Positions 45,338 through 56,255 of a DNA stretch of 64,000 nt are shown here, piece by piece. The notes beneath the pieces are model-generated. The model saw only the letters and a program-made list of their open reading frames with translations. It was not told the origin of the DNA and made no database searches. The position numbers were made by a program, and so were the translations under genes. The first letter of the stretch is position 1. Every line of letters starts with the position of its first letter. The DNA comes from Diphasiastrum complanatum. Taxonomy: Eukaryota > Streptophyta > Lycopodiopsida > Lycopodiales > Lycopodiaceae. The DNA is taken from positions 44,583,095 through 44,647,094 of the forward strand of contig CM055103.1 of the NCBI GenBank assembly GCA_029204225.1, written 5' to 3'.

Positions 45338-46200
45338 TGTTGAAAATTGTCACTTCTCACTTGACATTGGTTCATGTAAATATTGATCAAACATTAGAAT
45401 ATGTTGATGATATGATTTCACACGTGTGGAGACTGTTCCCACATGTGAAAGGATGTACTTTTCATGTTTGTATATATCCAAATTGATTTTGTATCATTCT
45501 AGTTAGTGTGAACATGAAATGACTAGTTTTTAGTCAAGTTGACTAGTCACCTACAAATTAGCTTTTCCTTGCATGTGCATGAGTAAATGCTCCCACATGG
45601 AAAGTGGATGTTCACACGTGTGTATAGAGTACTAGAAGATAAGAGTTGACCATTTTCCTTAGATCCTATTTTGTAGGGAATATTCCTATATTCTAGGAGA
45701 CTAGCTTTTTGGATTTTAGTCATATTCTAGAAGGTCAACTATTGGATAAGGATCAAGGATGGATAAAATGGATAGATCTTAGTGATGTGGCACTCTTCAC
45801 ACGTGTGAAGGCCTGCTGGACTGTACCAGACTCATGGATGTACTTGATCCATAAAAGGATCATCATTTTGCTAAGAAAAATGATGAGACTTTTGCACTCT
45901 ACACTTTTGTGACATTTCTAGTCATTTGTCTTGTGATTTTTATGCATGATTGCTATCTAGTATCATTGTACTTGTTGTTTCAGGTGCAGGCCGTACAGTG
46001 GACAGTACTCCACACGTGTGAAGCTGCTCTCACTAAAAAAATGATGTGTTGATCCATTGCTCTTGCTTAAATCCAAGTGTAGTGAATCTAGATCAAGATC
46101 TAATGTGTAGAACTTGATAGATTCATTGATTAAGCAACCAATAACTCTCTATGATTGTAAAGTACAATCATTATTGTCCTAAAAACTGTAAAATTTATCA
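45338..46200 (+). repeat. Copia-2 5' LTR
   Basis: TGTTGAAAATTG to AAATTTATCA, 863 bp. It holds four perfect CACACGTGTG palindromes (45419-45428, 45613-45622, 45798-45807, 46011-46020) and one CACATGTG variant near 45440. A fifth, imperfect CACACGTGTT lies in the leader at 46364-46373. Confidence 0.95.
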
Positions 46201-46212
46201 TGGTATCAGAGC
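46201..46212 (+). other. Copia-2 primer binding site
   Basis: TGGTATCAGAGC immediately after the 5' LTR, complementary to initiator tRNA-Met. Confidence 0.95.
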
Positions 46213-46795
46213 TAAGTAAGAGAGTGATCATTGAATCATAAATCTTGTAAAGATCATTGGCAAAATTTGTTTTTTGGCCAATACTAGTGAGGGCGAGTTC
46301 TTCTAAAGTGATAGCTTGTAATCATTTGGATAAAAATGACTTGGAGGCTGTGTATGTACTTTTCACACGTGTTAAACCGTACAACAACTTTCAATTCAAG
46401 CTACTTTGTGCTTGTTGGTCCCAAAATCACAATACTAGTTCATTTTTTGTGCTTTTTGAAGCATAGTATTGATCTAGATTCATTCTAACTAATGCCTATG
46501 ACCAAATAGTGTTTTGGATCATTGAAGCATTTCTTTTTAGAGTCTAAGATCAGATCTTAAGAGGCTGATTTGTTCAGATCCTTAGTTGAAGTGAAATCTC
46601 TAAGAAAAGTGTAAAGCAATTTTTTTGTGAGAGTGAAAGCTAGAAATTTTTGGTAAGATCTTTGAGTATCATTCAAGCTTGTGTGCTAGTTTGATAGAGA
46701 CAAGCCTATAGGCATTCTAGTAAGCTTTAGGCCTTTTCATAGATCTTTTAAAATTCAAAAATCTTTGTGATTTTTAAAAGAGCATTCATTCTAAA

Positions 46796-49700
46796 ATGTC
46801 ATCCATGGGTGGATATTTGATGGAATCAAGTGAGAGACTCACTTCCACAAATTATTCCATTTGGAAAGTGAGAATGGAATCACTCCTAGTGATCCATGAT
46901 CTATATGACATAGTTCAAGGAGTAGAGGAAGAACCTCAAACTCCCCAAGAACAAGCCAAATACAAGAAGAGAGCAAGATTAGCTCTACATTGCATAAAGT
47001 TAAATGTATGCAATGACCTCTTGAAAGAGGTGTCTTCTTGTACCTCATCCAAAGAGGCTTGGGATTCATTAAAGAGCATTTATGAATCCAACAATACTTC
47101 AAGAATCCTCATGCTAAGAAATCAAGTTTTCCAAAGCATGAAAGGAAGTGGAGAGAGTGGACAAGAGTATGTTCTTAGGATCAAATCTCTTAACAAGGAG
47201 TTAAGTGCAATAGGAGAGAAGATCCAAGATCAAGAACTAGTACAAATCATTTTGAATGGTCTAAATGATGAGTTTATCAACTTAGTCCAATCATTTGCCA
47301 TTCAAGACTCTCTTCCATCCATTGAAAGTTGCACAATGTTCTTGTGGCCGAGGAGAGTAGGCTTCTACACCTCAAGACAAGAATGGATAGCATGTCACTT
47401 AATGGAGGAGAGGAGAAAGCTAACTTTATATCTAAAGGCAAGAAAAAGCAAAATCCATTCAAGAAAAATCAAGGCAAGGAGGCCGAGATGAAGAATGAAG
47501 GATCTACCTCCAAAGGCAAAGTGAAGAACAAGGCAAAACTAAAGTGTTTCTTTTGTGGAAAGAAAGGACACTTTGCCTCAGAATGCTACTTGAAGAAGAA
47601 TCAACAAGTCAAAGGAGATCAAGGGAACATTGCTCAAGAGGAAGAATATGAGGATGGATTCAACACATCCTTAATGGTTGCATCTACACCAACTTCAAGT
47701 CAAGACACATGGTGGATAGATAGTGGGGCTAGTTCCCACATGTCCTTTAACAAGGATTATTTTTCTACTCTTCTATCTTGTAATGACTCTAAGAAGTCAA
47801 TATACACTGCTAGTGATCAAGCATGCAGGATCTATACCTCTTTGTTTAGGCACATCTAAAAGGATAGACCTAGATAATGTTTTGTATGTTCCTACCATTT
47901 CAGGAAACTTGCTTAGTGTAGGACAATTAATGGACAATGGACTAGATGTACATTTCAAGAATGGAGTTTGTTCCATCTTGAAAAATGATAAGTGCATAGC
48001 CAGTGGCATTAAGCAAGGTAGACTTTTCAAGTTGGATGCTAATGTTGCAAGTGAAAGTGTGAACTTGGCTAGGGAGGAGCTAACTCAAGTGGAGCTTTGG
48101 AATAAGAGATTAGGCCATCCTAATCTTCAATCTATGGAGTCAATGGCAAGCAAGGAACTAGCTCTCGGCCTACCAAGAACTTTCAAGAAGTGTGGAAAAA
48201 TGTGTGAGGCATGTGGCCTTGCAAAGTCACACAAATCTTCTTATAAGAAATCTTCATCAAGATCCTCTCCCTTGGATCTCATACATTCTGATGTACATAG
48301 TTTTTCACATGCAAGTAATGGAGGTGCCTTGATGTATGTAACTTTTATAGATGATTGTACGAGATTCACATGGATTGAGTTACTATCAAAGAAAAGTCTT
48401 ATTTATGAAGCTTTCATTAAGTTCAAGTCTCTAGTAGAGAAACAACTTAGTACTGGTATTAAGTTACAATACACTTGTTCCTACACCCCTCAACAAAATG
48501 GGGTGGCCGAGAGGAAAAATAGGAGTCTATGTGAGTGTGCAAAGTCCTTGAGGCTTGATGCATCACTTCCCATCTCATTTTGGGGAGAAGCCATAACATG
48601 TGCTAATTATTTGTGTGACAGACTTCCTAGTAGTGCTATAGATGGGATCTCACCTTATCAAGCCTTGTCTGATAAGAAACCCAATGTAAAAGATTTTAAG
48701 ATCTTTGGATGTACTTGTTATGTACACATTCCTTTGGATACTAGAAGAAAAGAAGATGCTACCTCCTTCAAAGGAATCAGAAAATAGCAAGGGATATAGG
48801 ATATATGATCCTACATCCAAGAAAGTAAAGGTAAGCAAGGATGTACTTTTTGATGAGTCACAATTTGCTAAGAGCTTGTCAAATGGATCTAACCCATTGT
48901 GCATTGAAGATCTTGACAAATTTGAGGAGGATCTTGACAAACCCGAGGAGGATCATGACAAACCCGAGGATGGAGATTTGGATCCGAGTCAAAAGGGGCC
49001 AAGAAGATCATCAAGGAGCAAGGCCGAGCCCTCAAGGCTTACCTATGTGGACAAGGGAAAGCAAAAGAAAGGCCCTACATCTTCTACCTCTTACTCTTTT
49101 TTAGCTAAATTGATTGAAGAACCATCATCTTTTGAAGAAGGATGTAAATCTAAAGTTTGGAGAGATGCAATGCAAGTAGAGTATGATGCATTAGAAGAGA
49201 ATCATACTTGGAATCTTGTAAATCTTCCAAGAGGAAAGAAACCACTTGCATGTAAGTGGATTTATAGAATTAAGTACAATCAAGATGGATCTATTAGTAA
49301 ATACAAAGCTAGGCTTGTTGCTAAGGAATTTCTTCAAATAAAAGGATTGGTACTAGATTTTTTGGCATACTTTATGAAGTATCTAACTTGCACTTGAGAG
49401 CCTAGTCGGATTCAGATTTTGTAGGTGACAAGATGGATAGGAAGTCCATTAGTGCATTTGCAACATTTCTTTGTGGAGGAGTGATATCTTGGCTTTCCAA
49501 AAAGCAAGATACAATCTCACTATCTTCTTGTGAAGCCAAGTACAAGGCATTGACTTCAACAACCAAAGAGCTCCTATGGCTAAGAAGACTCTTGATGGAA
49601 CTACATGTGCTAGAGTCTGAGGAGATCCCTTACATATTTTGTGACAATCAAGCTTCTCAACATATTGCTTCAAATCCTATCTTCCATGCTAGAACAAAGC

Positions 49701-49885
49701 ATATTGAGATAGCTCACCACTTTGTGAGGGAGAAGGTTCAATCCAAGGAAGTGCAACTACATCATGTACCATCATCCGAATGCATAGCTGATATCTTAAC
49801 CAAACCATTGTCCAAAGATCCATTTTTTAAGTTAAGATATGCTCTTGGAATTGTAGATAGATGTACACTAGATTTGCCAAGTTAG
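46796..49885 (+). pseudogene. Copia-2 gag-pol, frameshifted and deleted
   Basis: Gag starts at ATG 46796 (SSERLTSTNYSIWKVRMESL) and shifts frame near 47330-47490. The zinc knuckle CFFCGKKGHFASEC lies at about 47.55 kb and the protease motif WWIDSGASSHM at about 47.71 kb. Integrase keeps HPN..CEAC, LIHSDVHS and NGVAERKNRS, but the segment with the second catalytic Asp (the SDNGGEY part of Copia-1) is deleted near 48.47 kb. The RT begins WRDAMQVEYDALEENHTWNL and stops near 49.33 kb, so the YVDD palm is gone. RNase H resumes at 49.41 kb (DRKSISAFA, SLSSCEAKYKAL, FCDNQASQHIASNPI) and ends at 49885. The product cannot be a working polymerase. Confidence 0.92.
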
Positions 49886-49898
49886 AAGTGAGGAGGAG
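49884..49898 (+). other. Copia-2 polypurine tract
   Basis: AGAAGTGAGGAGGAG immediately before the 3' LTR. Confidence 0.8.
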
Positions 49899-50761
49899 TG
49901 TTGAAAATTGTCACTTCTCACTTGACATTGGTTCATGTAAATATTGATCAAACATTAGAATATGTTGATGATACGATTTCACACGTGTGGAGCCTGTTCC
50001 CACGTGTGAAAGGATGTATTTTTCATGTTTGTATATATCCAAATTGATTTTGTATCATTCTAGTTAGTGTGAACATGAAATGACTAGCTTTTAGTCAAGT
50101 TGACTAGTCACCTACAAATTAGCTTTTCCTTGCATGTGCATGAGTAAATGCTCCCACATGGAAAGTGGATGTTCACACGTGTGTATAGAGTACTAGAAGA
50201 TAAGAGTTGACCATTTTCCTTAGATCCTATTTTGTAGGGAATATTCCTATATTCTAGGAGACTAGCTTTTTGGATTTTAGTCATATTCTAGAAGGTCAAC
50301 TATTGGATAAGGATCAAGGATGGATAAAATGGATAGATCTTAGTGATGTGGCACTCTTCACACGTGTGAAGGCCTGCTGGACTGTACCAGACTCATGGAT
50401 GTACTTGATCCATAAAAGGATCATCATTTTGCTAAGAAAAATGATGAGACTTTTGCACTCTACACTTTTGTGACATTTCTAGTCATTTGTCTTGTGATTT
50501 TTATGCATGATTGCTATCTAGTATCATTGTACTTGTTGTTTCAGGTGCAGGCCGTACAGTGGACAGTACTCCACACGTGTGAAGCTACTCTCACTAAAAA
50601 AATGATGTGTTGATCCATTGCTCTTGCTTAAATCCAAGTGTAGTGAATCTAGATCAAGATCTAATGTGTAGAACTTGATAGATTCATTGATTAAGCAACC
50701 AATAACTCTCTATGATTGTAAAGTACAATCATTATTGTCCTAAAAACTGTAAAATTTATCA
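49899..50761 (+). repeat. Copia-2 3' LTR
   Basis: 863 bp. The palindromes of the 5' LTR are kept, and the CACATGTG variant reads CACGTGTG here. Confidence 0.95.
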
Positions 50762-52750
50762 AATTTTGGGTGACACATGGCTTGATTCTCGGCCATATAG
50801 TGTCAAGACACGGGATCCGCATAGATCTATCTAAGATCAGGATCATTGTTGATCTACCACCACCGGGGATGATCCGTGAGGTCTGCATTTTCATGAGTCA
50901 TGCTAACTATTATAGGATCTTCATTCTTGATTTTACGAAATTAGCCCGACCAATTTACAAACTCACAATGGATCCACATTGGAATGAGAAAGCCCTAAAG
51001 GCTTTTCAGAAGCTTAAGGATGCATTGGTTTTAACACCAATCTTACGCCCACCCAATTGGTCCATTGAGTTCCGAACGCATTGAAGTATGCAGTTGGAGC
51101 AGTCTTAACCCAACCAGGTAAACATAAAAAGGATTTTCCAATCCGATTTGCAAGCCGACAGCTCAGTGATACCGAAATGAATTATTCAACCACAGAGCGG
51201 AAGCACTGGCAATGATCTATGCGGTTAAGAAATTTTGACACTACTTGATGGCCACACATTTTGCTTTTTATACAGACCATCAACCCTTGCTCTATCTCAT
51301 TAATAAAACTTGCAACACCGAAAGAATCACCAGATGGCTACTTTTGTTGTTGGGGTTTGATTTTCGGATAGTAGTTCGCAAGGGAAAACAACATTACATG
51401 GCAGATCACGTGTCACGAATCAAAGGGAAGGAGATTGCAACCCAACTCGATGATGAGCTAGCAGATGCTGCCTTGTTTTACGTGGACACGGTACCAGAAT
51501 GGGCTGTCGACATTGTTGAATATCTAATGCGGGGCCAACCAGACAAATCTTTACCAAAGGCAGAATAGCAGAAATTGATCTTAAAGGCTAGACCTTATCA
51601 GCTGATTGCCGGCCAGTTGTATCGAAGAGGTCCAGATGGAATTCTTTGGCGGTGGATTCTTTCTCATGTGGCCACCCAAATCATTTCGCTTTCACATGAA
51701 GACATGGGTGGGGGTCATTTTGCATCTGATATTACAGTTCGCAAGATTCTACAATCAGGATGTTGGTGGCCAACGATTCATAAGGATACAGAGGAATACT
51801 TGAAAAAGTGCGATGTGTGCCAAAGGGCAAGGAGACTAACGAGATTGAATTATGACTTACTACACCCGGTCTTAGCCCTAACACCATTCAAAAAGTGGGG
51901 ATTGGATTACATCGGTCCAATTCACCCTACAGCAAGGAGTTCTCAGGCTTGATACATAATCGTAGCCATAGACTACCTTACCAAATGGGTCGAAGCCAAG
52001 GCAATAAGAGTAGCTGATGATAGGACCACTGCCAAGTTCCTTTATGAAAATATCATTATACGCTTCGGATGCTTGGTGGAGCTAGTCAGCGATCGCGGAA
52101 GCCATTTCATCAACGAGACCATCAAGGTCCTGTTGGAGGAATTCTTTGTGATCCACAGAACCAATACGTCTTATTATCCTCGTGGTAATGGGCAAGCAAA
52201 ATCATCCAATAAGATCCTGTGTAGCATGCTCACGAAAACAGTTGAAGCTAGCAGATCAGATTGGGAACATAAGTTGCATGCTACACTGTGGGCACTGATT
52301 TAGGATAGTATATAAAGGAAGCACTTATCAAACACCCTTCCAATTGGTAAATGGTCAGGATGCTGTAATGCCAGTAGAGTTTTTAGTTTCTTCATTAAGG
52401 ATTGCAACCACGCAACGTCTTAATGAGTCCAAATATCTACAACTACGCCACGAATCTCTGCATAAACTCTGTGAAACATGCTTACTAGCTGTGCACACAC
52501 TGGTAGCTGAAAAAGAAAGAAGCAAGGCATAGCATGATCGCAGGTTACAAAAGAAGGATCTTCGCTCCGGAGATCTAGTCCTGATGTAAAAACCAAGGCG
52601 ATCAAGGAAAAGTTAAAATTCACAGGCGAAGTCCTTATAGGATCAAGAAAATTCTTAATCATGGAGCCGTGAATTTGGAAAAGCTAGATGGGACACCATT
52701 TGATACACCCATCAACGGTAGCCGGTTGCACAAATACTGGCCACCATAGT
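50762..52750 (+). pseudogene. Gypsy B2 RT end, RNase H and integrase
   Basis: It continues the RT interrupted by Copia-2: WVTHGLILGHIVSRHG, IIVDLPPPGMIREV and LRPPNWSIEF. RNase H follows with FYTDHQPLLYLINKT (about 51.27 kb) and RKGKQHYMADHVSRIK. The integrase has its zinc motif (HEDMGGGHF, CDVCQRARR, about 51.70-51.83 kb), the first Asp in LDYIGPIHP (about 51.90 kb) and the second in LVSDRGSHF (about 52.08 kb). The catalytic Glu is replaced: NGQAKSSNK, with Lys at 52199-52201, where sister copies have NGQAE. The C-terminal SRLHKYWPP-like stretch ends about 52748. Several stops and shifts exist (51084, 51952, 52303). Confidence 0.9.
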
Positions 52751-52789
52751 AAGATAGATCCAGATTGTGATGACACGTTATGAAAAGCT

Positions 52790-52960
52790 ATTCTACTAAA
52801 CCATCACCGCTAGATCTAATAAGGTCAAGCCAAATCAAGCTAGATCCATCCAAATTCAGCCAGATCTAGCAAGATCGAGAAAATCCATCAGAATCCAAGA
52901 AGGATTCAGATCCAGATAGTATTAAGAAGGAATCAGATCATCAGACTAACTGATGGATCT
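52790..52960 (+). repeat. AGATC-rich segment after integrase
   Basis: Repeated AGATCTAATAAGG, AGATCCATCC, AGATCTAGCAAGATCGAG and similar words. Equivalent to the segment after integrase in Gypsy B1. Confidence 0.6.
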
Positions 52961-53689
52961 ACTACCAAGTTTTCATCAGAACCACCAACAGTCAGATCAA
53001 GCATGGATGAAGCTGATTACCAGTTTACAAAAGTTAAAATCATAACATCTCGAGATCTCATCTAAAAACACTCTAAAAGAGCACTTTTTTCATGATTTTT
53101 TGAGATCCCTTGGGAGATAGCTCTTGAAACTTGGACAGTCACCAGATCTGACCCAGATGCATCCATGAAAATCTCTGCAAGAGTTCCTGATGGAGGAATC
53201 ATCAATTTTTAGTGTATGCGAGAGTTTTCAGAAGCTGAAATTTCAGAACCCTCGTAGAGCCTCAAGATCATCTTACCAACCCTTGCAAGGTGCCTAAATG
53301 AAATCAGAGCAGTGAAATTAGCCTGCCTACATGGTCTAATCTTGAAAATCCAATCACAGGAACAAGTTGTGCGAAAGATCACTTCCTGCAAGAGTTGAAC
53401 CCTTGTAGACAGCCTAAACCCTCGCAGAACCTTCGCATAGCAGTCAAATCACCTTCGAAACTCTCGCAGACTTCCCTGAGGTCTTAGAATTTTGTGAAGA
53501 AGGTGCCTGCCAAAATTTGGGTGGAACTGAGCAAGGGAAAGTGAATTTCACCTAGTACGCAATTTAAATTCCGTAATATAAGGGCTGAATTTGAGTCATT
53601 TGTCACCTTTGCTAGCGAAGCTCTGCCGAAATTTACGCTGAAATTACCAAGTTCTCCGTTTGTGACCAAACTTCCTACCAGCTATCATC
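52961..53689 (+). other. Spacer between integrase and third ORF
   Basis: No protein motif is visible. It is rich in CCTCGCAGA, CCTTCGC and TTGCGAG-like words. It may be a leader for the downstream coding region. Confidence 0.35.
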
Positions 53690-55427
53690 GGATCATACTG
53701 AGATCCTACCGCCCCAGATGGCATCAGGTCCAATGAGAACCTGATAGAAGACAATGACGATGGTACTCCACAAGTCGTCGGGGCCGATACAACACAAGCC
53801 CCTGCCAGTGCCAGTGTACCGGCTGCTCCCACAGATCTAACTATGGCATACTAAACTTTGGGAAAATACATCTGGGATGCGGTAGCGGCCAAAGCCATTT
53901 TGGAAAGCAGGGTACTACATCTGGCGACGAGTAACACACAGCTGCGAGCAGACCTCACCAAGTTGCAACAAGAGCTGATTTTGGCTCAACAACACGAACA
54001 AGCAGGGCAGCAGCAGATTGCCAAGCTGCAGCAGAAGGAGGAGGGCCTCAACAACTATATCTAAAGCCTCTCCAAAGCATTGACAGAGGCATCCACGAAG
54101 GTGTGGGAGCTTCAATCTGAAGCGTCCCAATGGCTTGCTCCCATCCAGGTGCAACTAAACCTTTTGGAAGTAGAGAATACACACTTGGGGACGGAAGTCA
54201 AAGCCCTACAAGAAGAAAAGCTCGCCTGGTTAGCTCAACCTGCACCGGACTCAAGGCCGCTTTCTCAATCAGAAATGAATCTTCTACGGCATCAGGTGCA
54301 GGTTTATAGCCAAACCTTAAACAGCTACCAGACAGAGTTCAACAAATATCGGACAAGCGCAACGCATGAGCTCGCCCAGGCCAAGCAAGCCCTCAAGCCC
54401 TGCCAGAAATTCATGGAAACAAAGGCCCAGTCCACCCCCGTGGTAATTCCACCGCCACCTACTTTTGACACTGCACAGGCCAGTACAAGCCAAGACCCGA
54501 ACCAGTAGGCAGCAGGGGGATTTCAACAAGATCAAGGGTCCAAAGGTCAGGACCAAGGGCAAATGGATACAGCTGCTGAGACGCAAGAACAGGGCCAAGG
54601 CACAACTACTAGCCAAAGCCAAACCACATCATCCAGAGGTTCGCACACGATATCTGCCAGCCGGGCCTTCCGAAGACCAAAGTCTGTGGAGGAGAAAATC
54701 AACAAATTCCTATCAAAGTATCCCCACGAGTCATGAAGAGGCGGCTGACAGATATCGTTTCCTGCTCAAACAATCAAGGGTAACGAACTGCAAGTATTAC
54801 CCCGCCTCCACCCACAACCAGAGTGGCATCAATAGTTGTTCGAAAGAGACCCTGCGGCCATTAGGGCCTACATGACCCACAATAATTACGGGTGAATGCG
54901 CACTTCCTGCCATGTCCACGAAGATCCAAATGGGTGGAATGCGACACCCCTCTGGACAAGATCACACTGTAGAATTTTAATTGGTTGGTAATACCATCAG
55001 AATATGGGTGGACTATGGATGTAGACGCCAAAAGGGCTCTCACCGCGTTTGCCAACCAATATATCAATTGATCTGATCCAATAGTCCGCGCGGCAGCCAC
55101 TTACGCCGGGACTTGGAACATCTGATGGGGATCGAAACTAAATGGGACAATTTTCTCCCATCCATATTCTTTGATGTTAATAAGGCGCTACCTTCAGACA
55201 AAATCGAAGATCAGTTGCCAATAGCTCGTGTCTATTACCGAGCTGCGCTTCAGGGTGATCCATGGACACGCCGATTCCAAACATGGGTCGACCAAGATTG
55301 GCTACGGGAGGCCCACAAGTCTCTTCACACGCCAAAGGACTTGAAAAAATTGGACCGCCTCAACTTTATGGAGGACGTCACCATCTACCTCATCCAGCAA
55401 AGACGGGCGAAGAAAACGCTCTACTAA
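53690..55427 (+). pseudogene. Third ORF of Gypsy B2, between integrase and 3' LTR, function unknown
   Basis: A coding region of roughly 570 codons follows pol in the same direction and ends about 45 bp before the LTR. One frame holds most of it, with a few stops and at least one shift. Parts in order: an acidic then Ala/Pro-rich start; a long Leu/Gln/Glu heptad region, clearly coiled coil (LTKLQQELILAQQHEQAG, LLEVENTHLGTEVKALQEEK), about 53.93-54.23 kb; a Gln/Ser/Thr-rich linker (54.4-54.65 kb); and a compact Trp-containing C-terminal part (AAIRAYMTHNNYG, SEYGWTMDVDAKRALTAF, DPWTRRFQTWVDQDWLREA, LNFMEDVTIYLIQQRR). I recognise no family. There is no signal peptide or membrane segment, so it does not look like an envelope protein. 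Only its last bases survive in Gypsy B1. Confidence 0.65.
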
Positions 55428-55473
55428 ACTGGCAGAGTGCCGAGGGACTGGCACTACTTCAGGCCGTGGGTCC

Positions 55474-56255
55474 TGTTGGGGGTATTCTTAACAAAGTGTA
55501 AATAAATAATATCATCCAATAAAATGTGTTGCGAGGGCATGGCATCCTGCGCGCGTAAGCCCATGGCCCAATGAGCACGCAAGTAAAGGTGTAAATAAAA
55601 TAAACTTGGAATTAAAATAAAACTAGAGGCCCAAAGTCATTTTTAAGCTTAGAGATTACTTTTTAGAGTTGGGTGCAAATTGGGACTCACATGAATCTTG
55701 TGATTACCAATGTACTTTTTGTGGACCCTTGGATCAAGTTGGGTCCAAGATGAATGGATAGGATCATTGTGAATATTAGCCAATAGGATTGAGGGGCAAG
55801 GCCTTCCCCATTTTATAAAAAGGCACCATTTGTACACTATTTTGATGCTTAATGAGAAGGAAGAAACTCTACCAAATTTGGAAGAGAAGCATCCTCATTT
55901 GCAATTCAATGCTTGCTATTGCTCGTTGTTTCCAATTGCTTTCAAGTTCATGCTTTTTGGTTTCAATAGTTTATGTTTCTCCTTTAGCAAGTATAATGTG
56001 CATTTGAGCTAACCTCCACCCTCCCTCTATCTCTCTCTTCTATCTTCTTTTCCCTCCATCTTTTCTAATCATCCCCTTCCTTTCACCTACAATCATGATG
56101 AATGCTAGTGTAGAGGAGTAGAGTTAAGGGAGAGTAGTGTTAGTGGTGAGTAGAGTTAAGGGAGAAAGTAGGAAACGAACTAAAAATAGCATCTATGCAT
56201 CGTTAGGTACCTATCCAGTGATCTAACCCTTGTTGACATGCGGGAGGGCTATACT
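55474..56255 (+). repeat. LTR-B (3' LTR of Gypsy B2)
   Basis: It starts TGTTGGGGGTATTC after the junction GGCCGTGGGTCC shared with B1. It contains GCGTAAGCCCATGGCCCAATGAGC, CCAATAGGATTGAGGGGCAAGG and AAAAAGGCACCATTTGTA. A short C/T-rich tract stands where other copies have a long CT microsatellite. It ends near GTTAGGTACCTATCCAGTG ... GGCTATAC, so the final few bases seen at 29360 are missing. Confidence 0.75.

Larger units (their letters stand above)
45338..50761 (+). mobile_element. Copia-2: internally deleted Ty1/Copia retrotransposon
   Basis: This 5424-bp element has two 863-bp LTRs (45338-46200 and 49899-50761) and the 5-bp target duplication AATTT (45333-45337 and 50762-50766). The LTRs differ at about six positions by eye. 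It lies inside the RT gene of Gypsy B2. A primer site and a polypurine tract are present, but deletions remove key parts of integrase and nearly all of RT. It was presumably mobilised by proteins of a relative such as Copia-1, to which its gag and RNase H are similar. Confidence 0.97.

Noticed and set aside
45709-45912. 67-codon frame repeated at 50270-50473
   Set aside because: It is identical because it lies in the two LTRs of Copia-2; no protein family is recognised.
53690-55427. Envelope-like gene in the third ORF
   Set aside because: No signal peptide or transmembrane segment is visible; the coiled coil alone is not enough.
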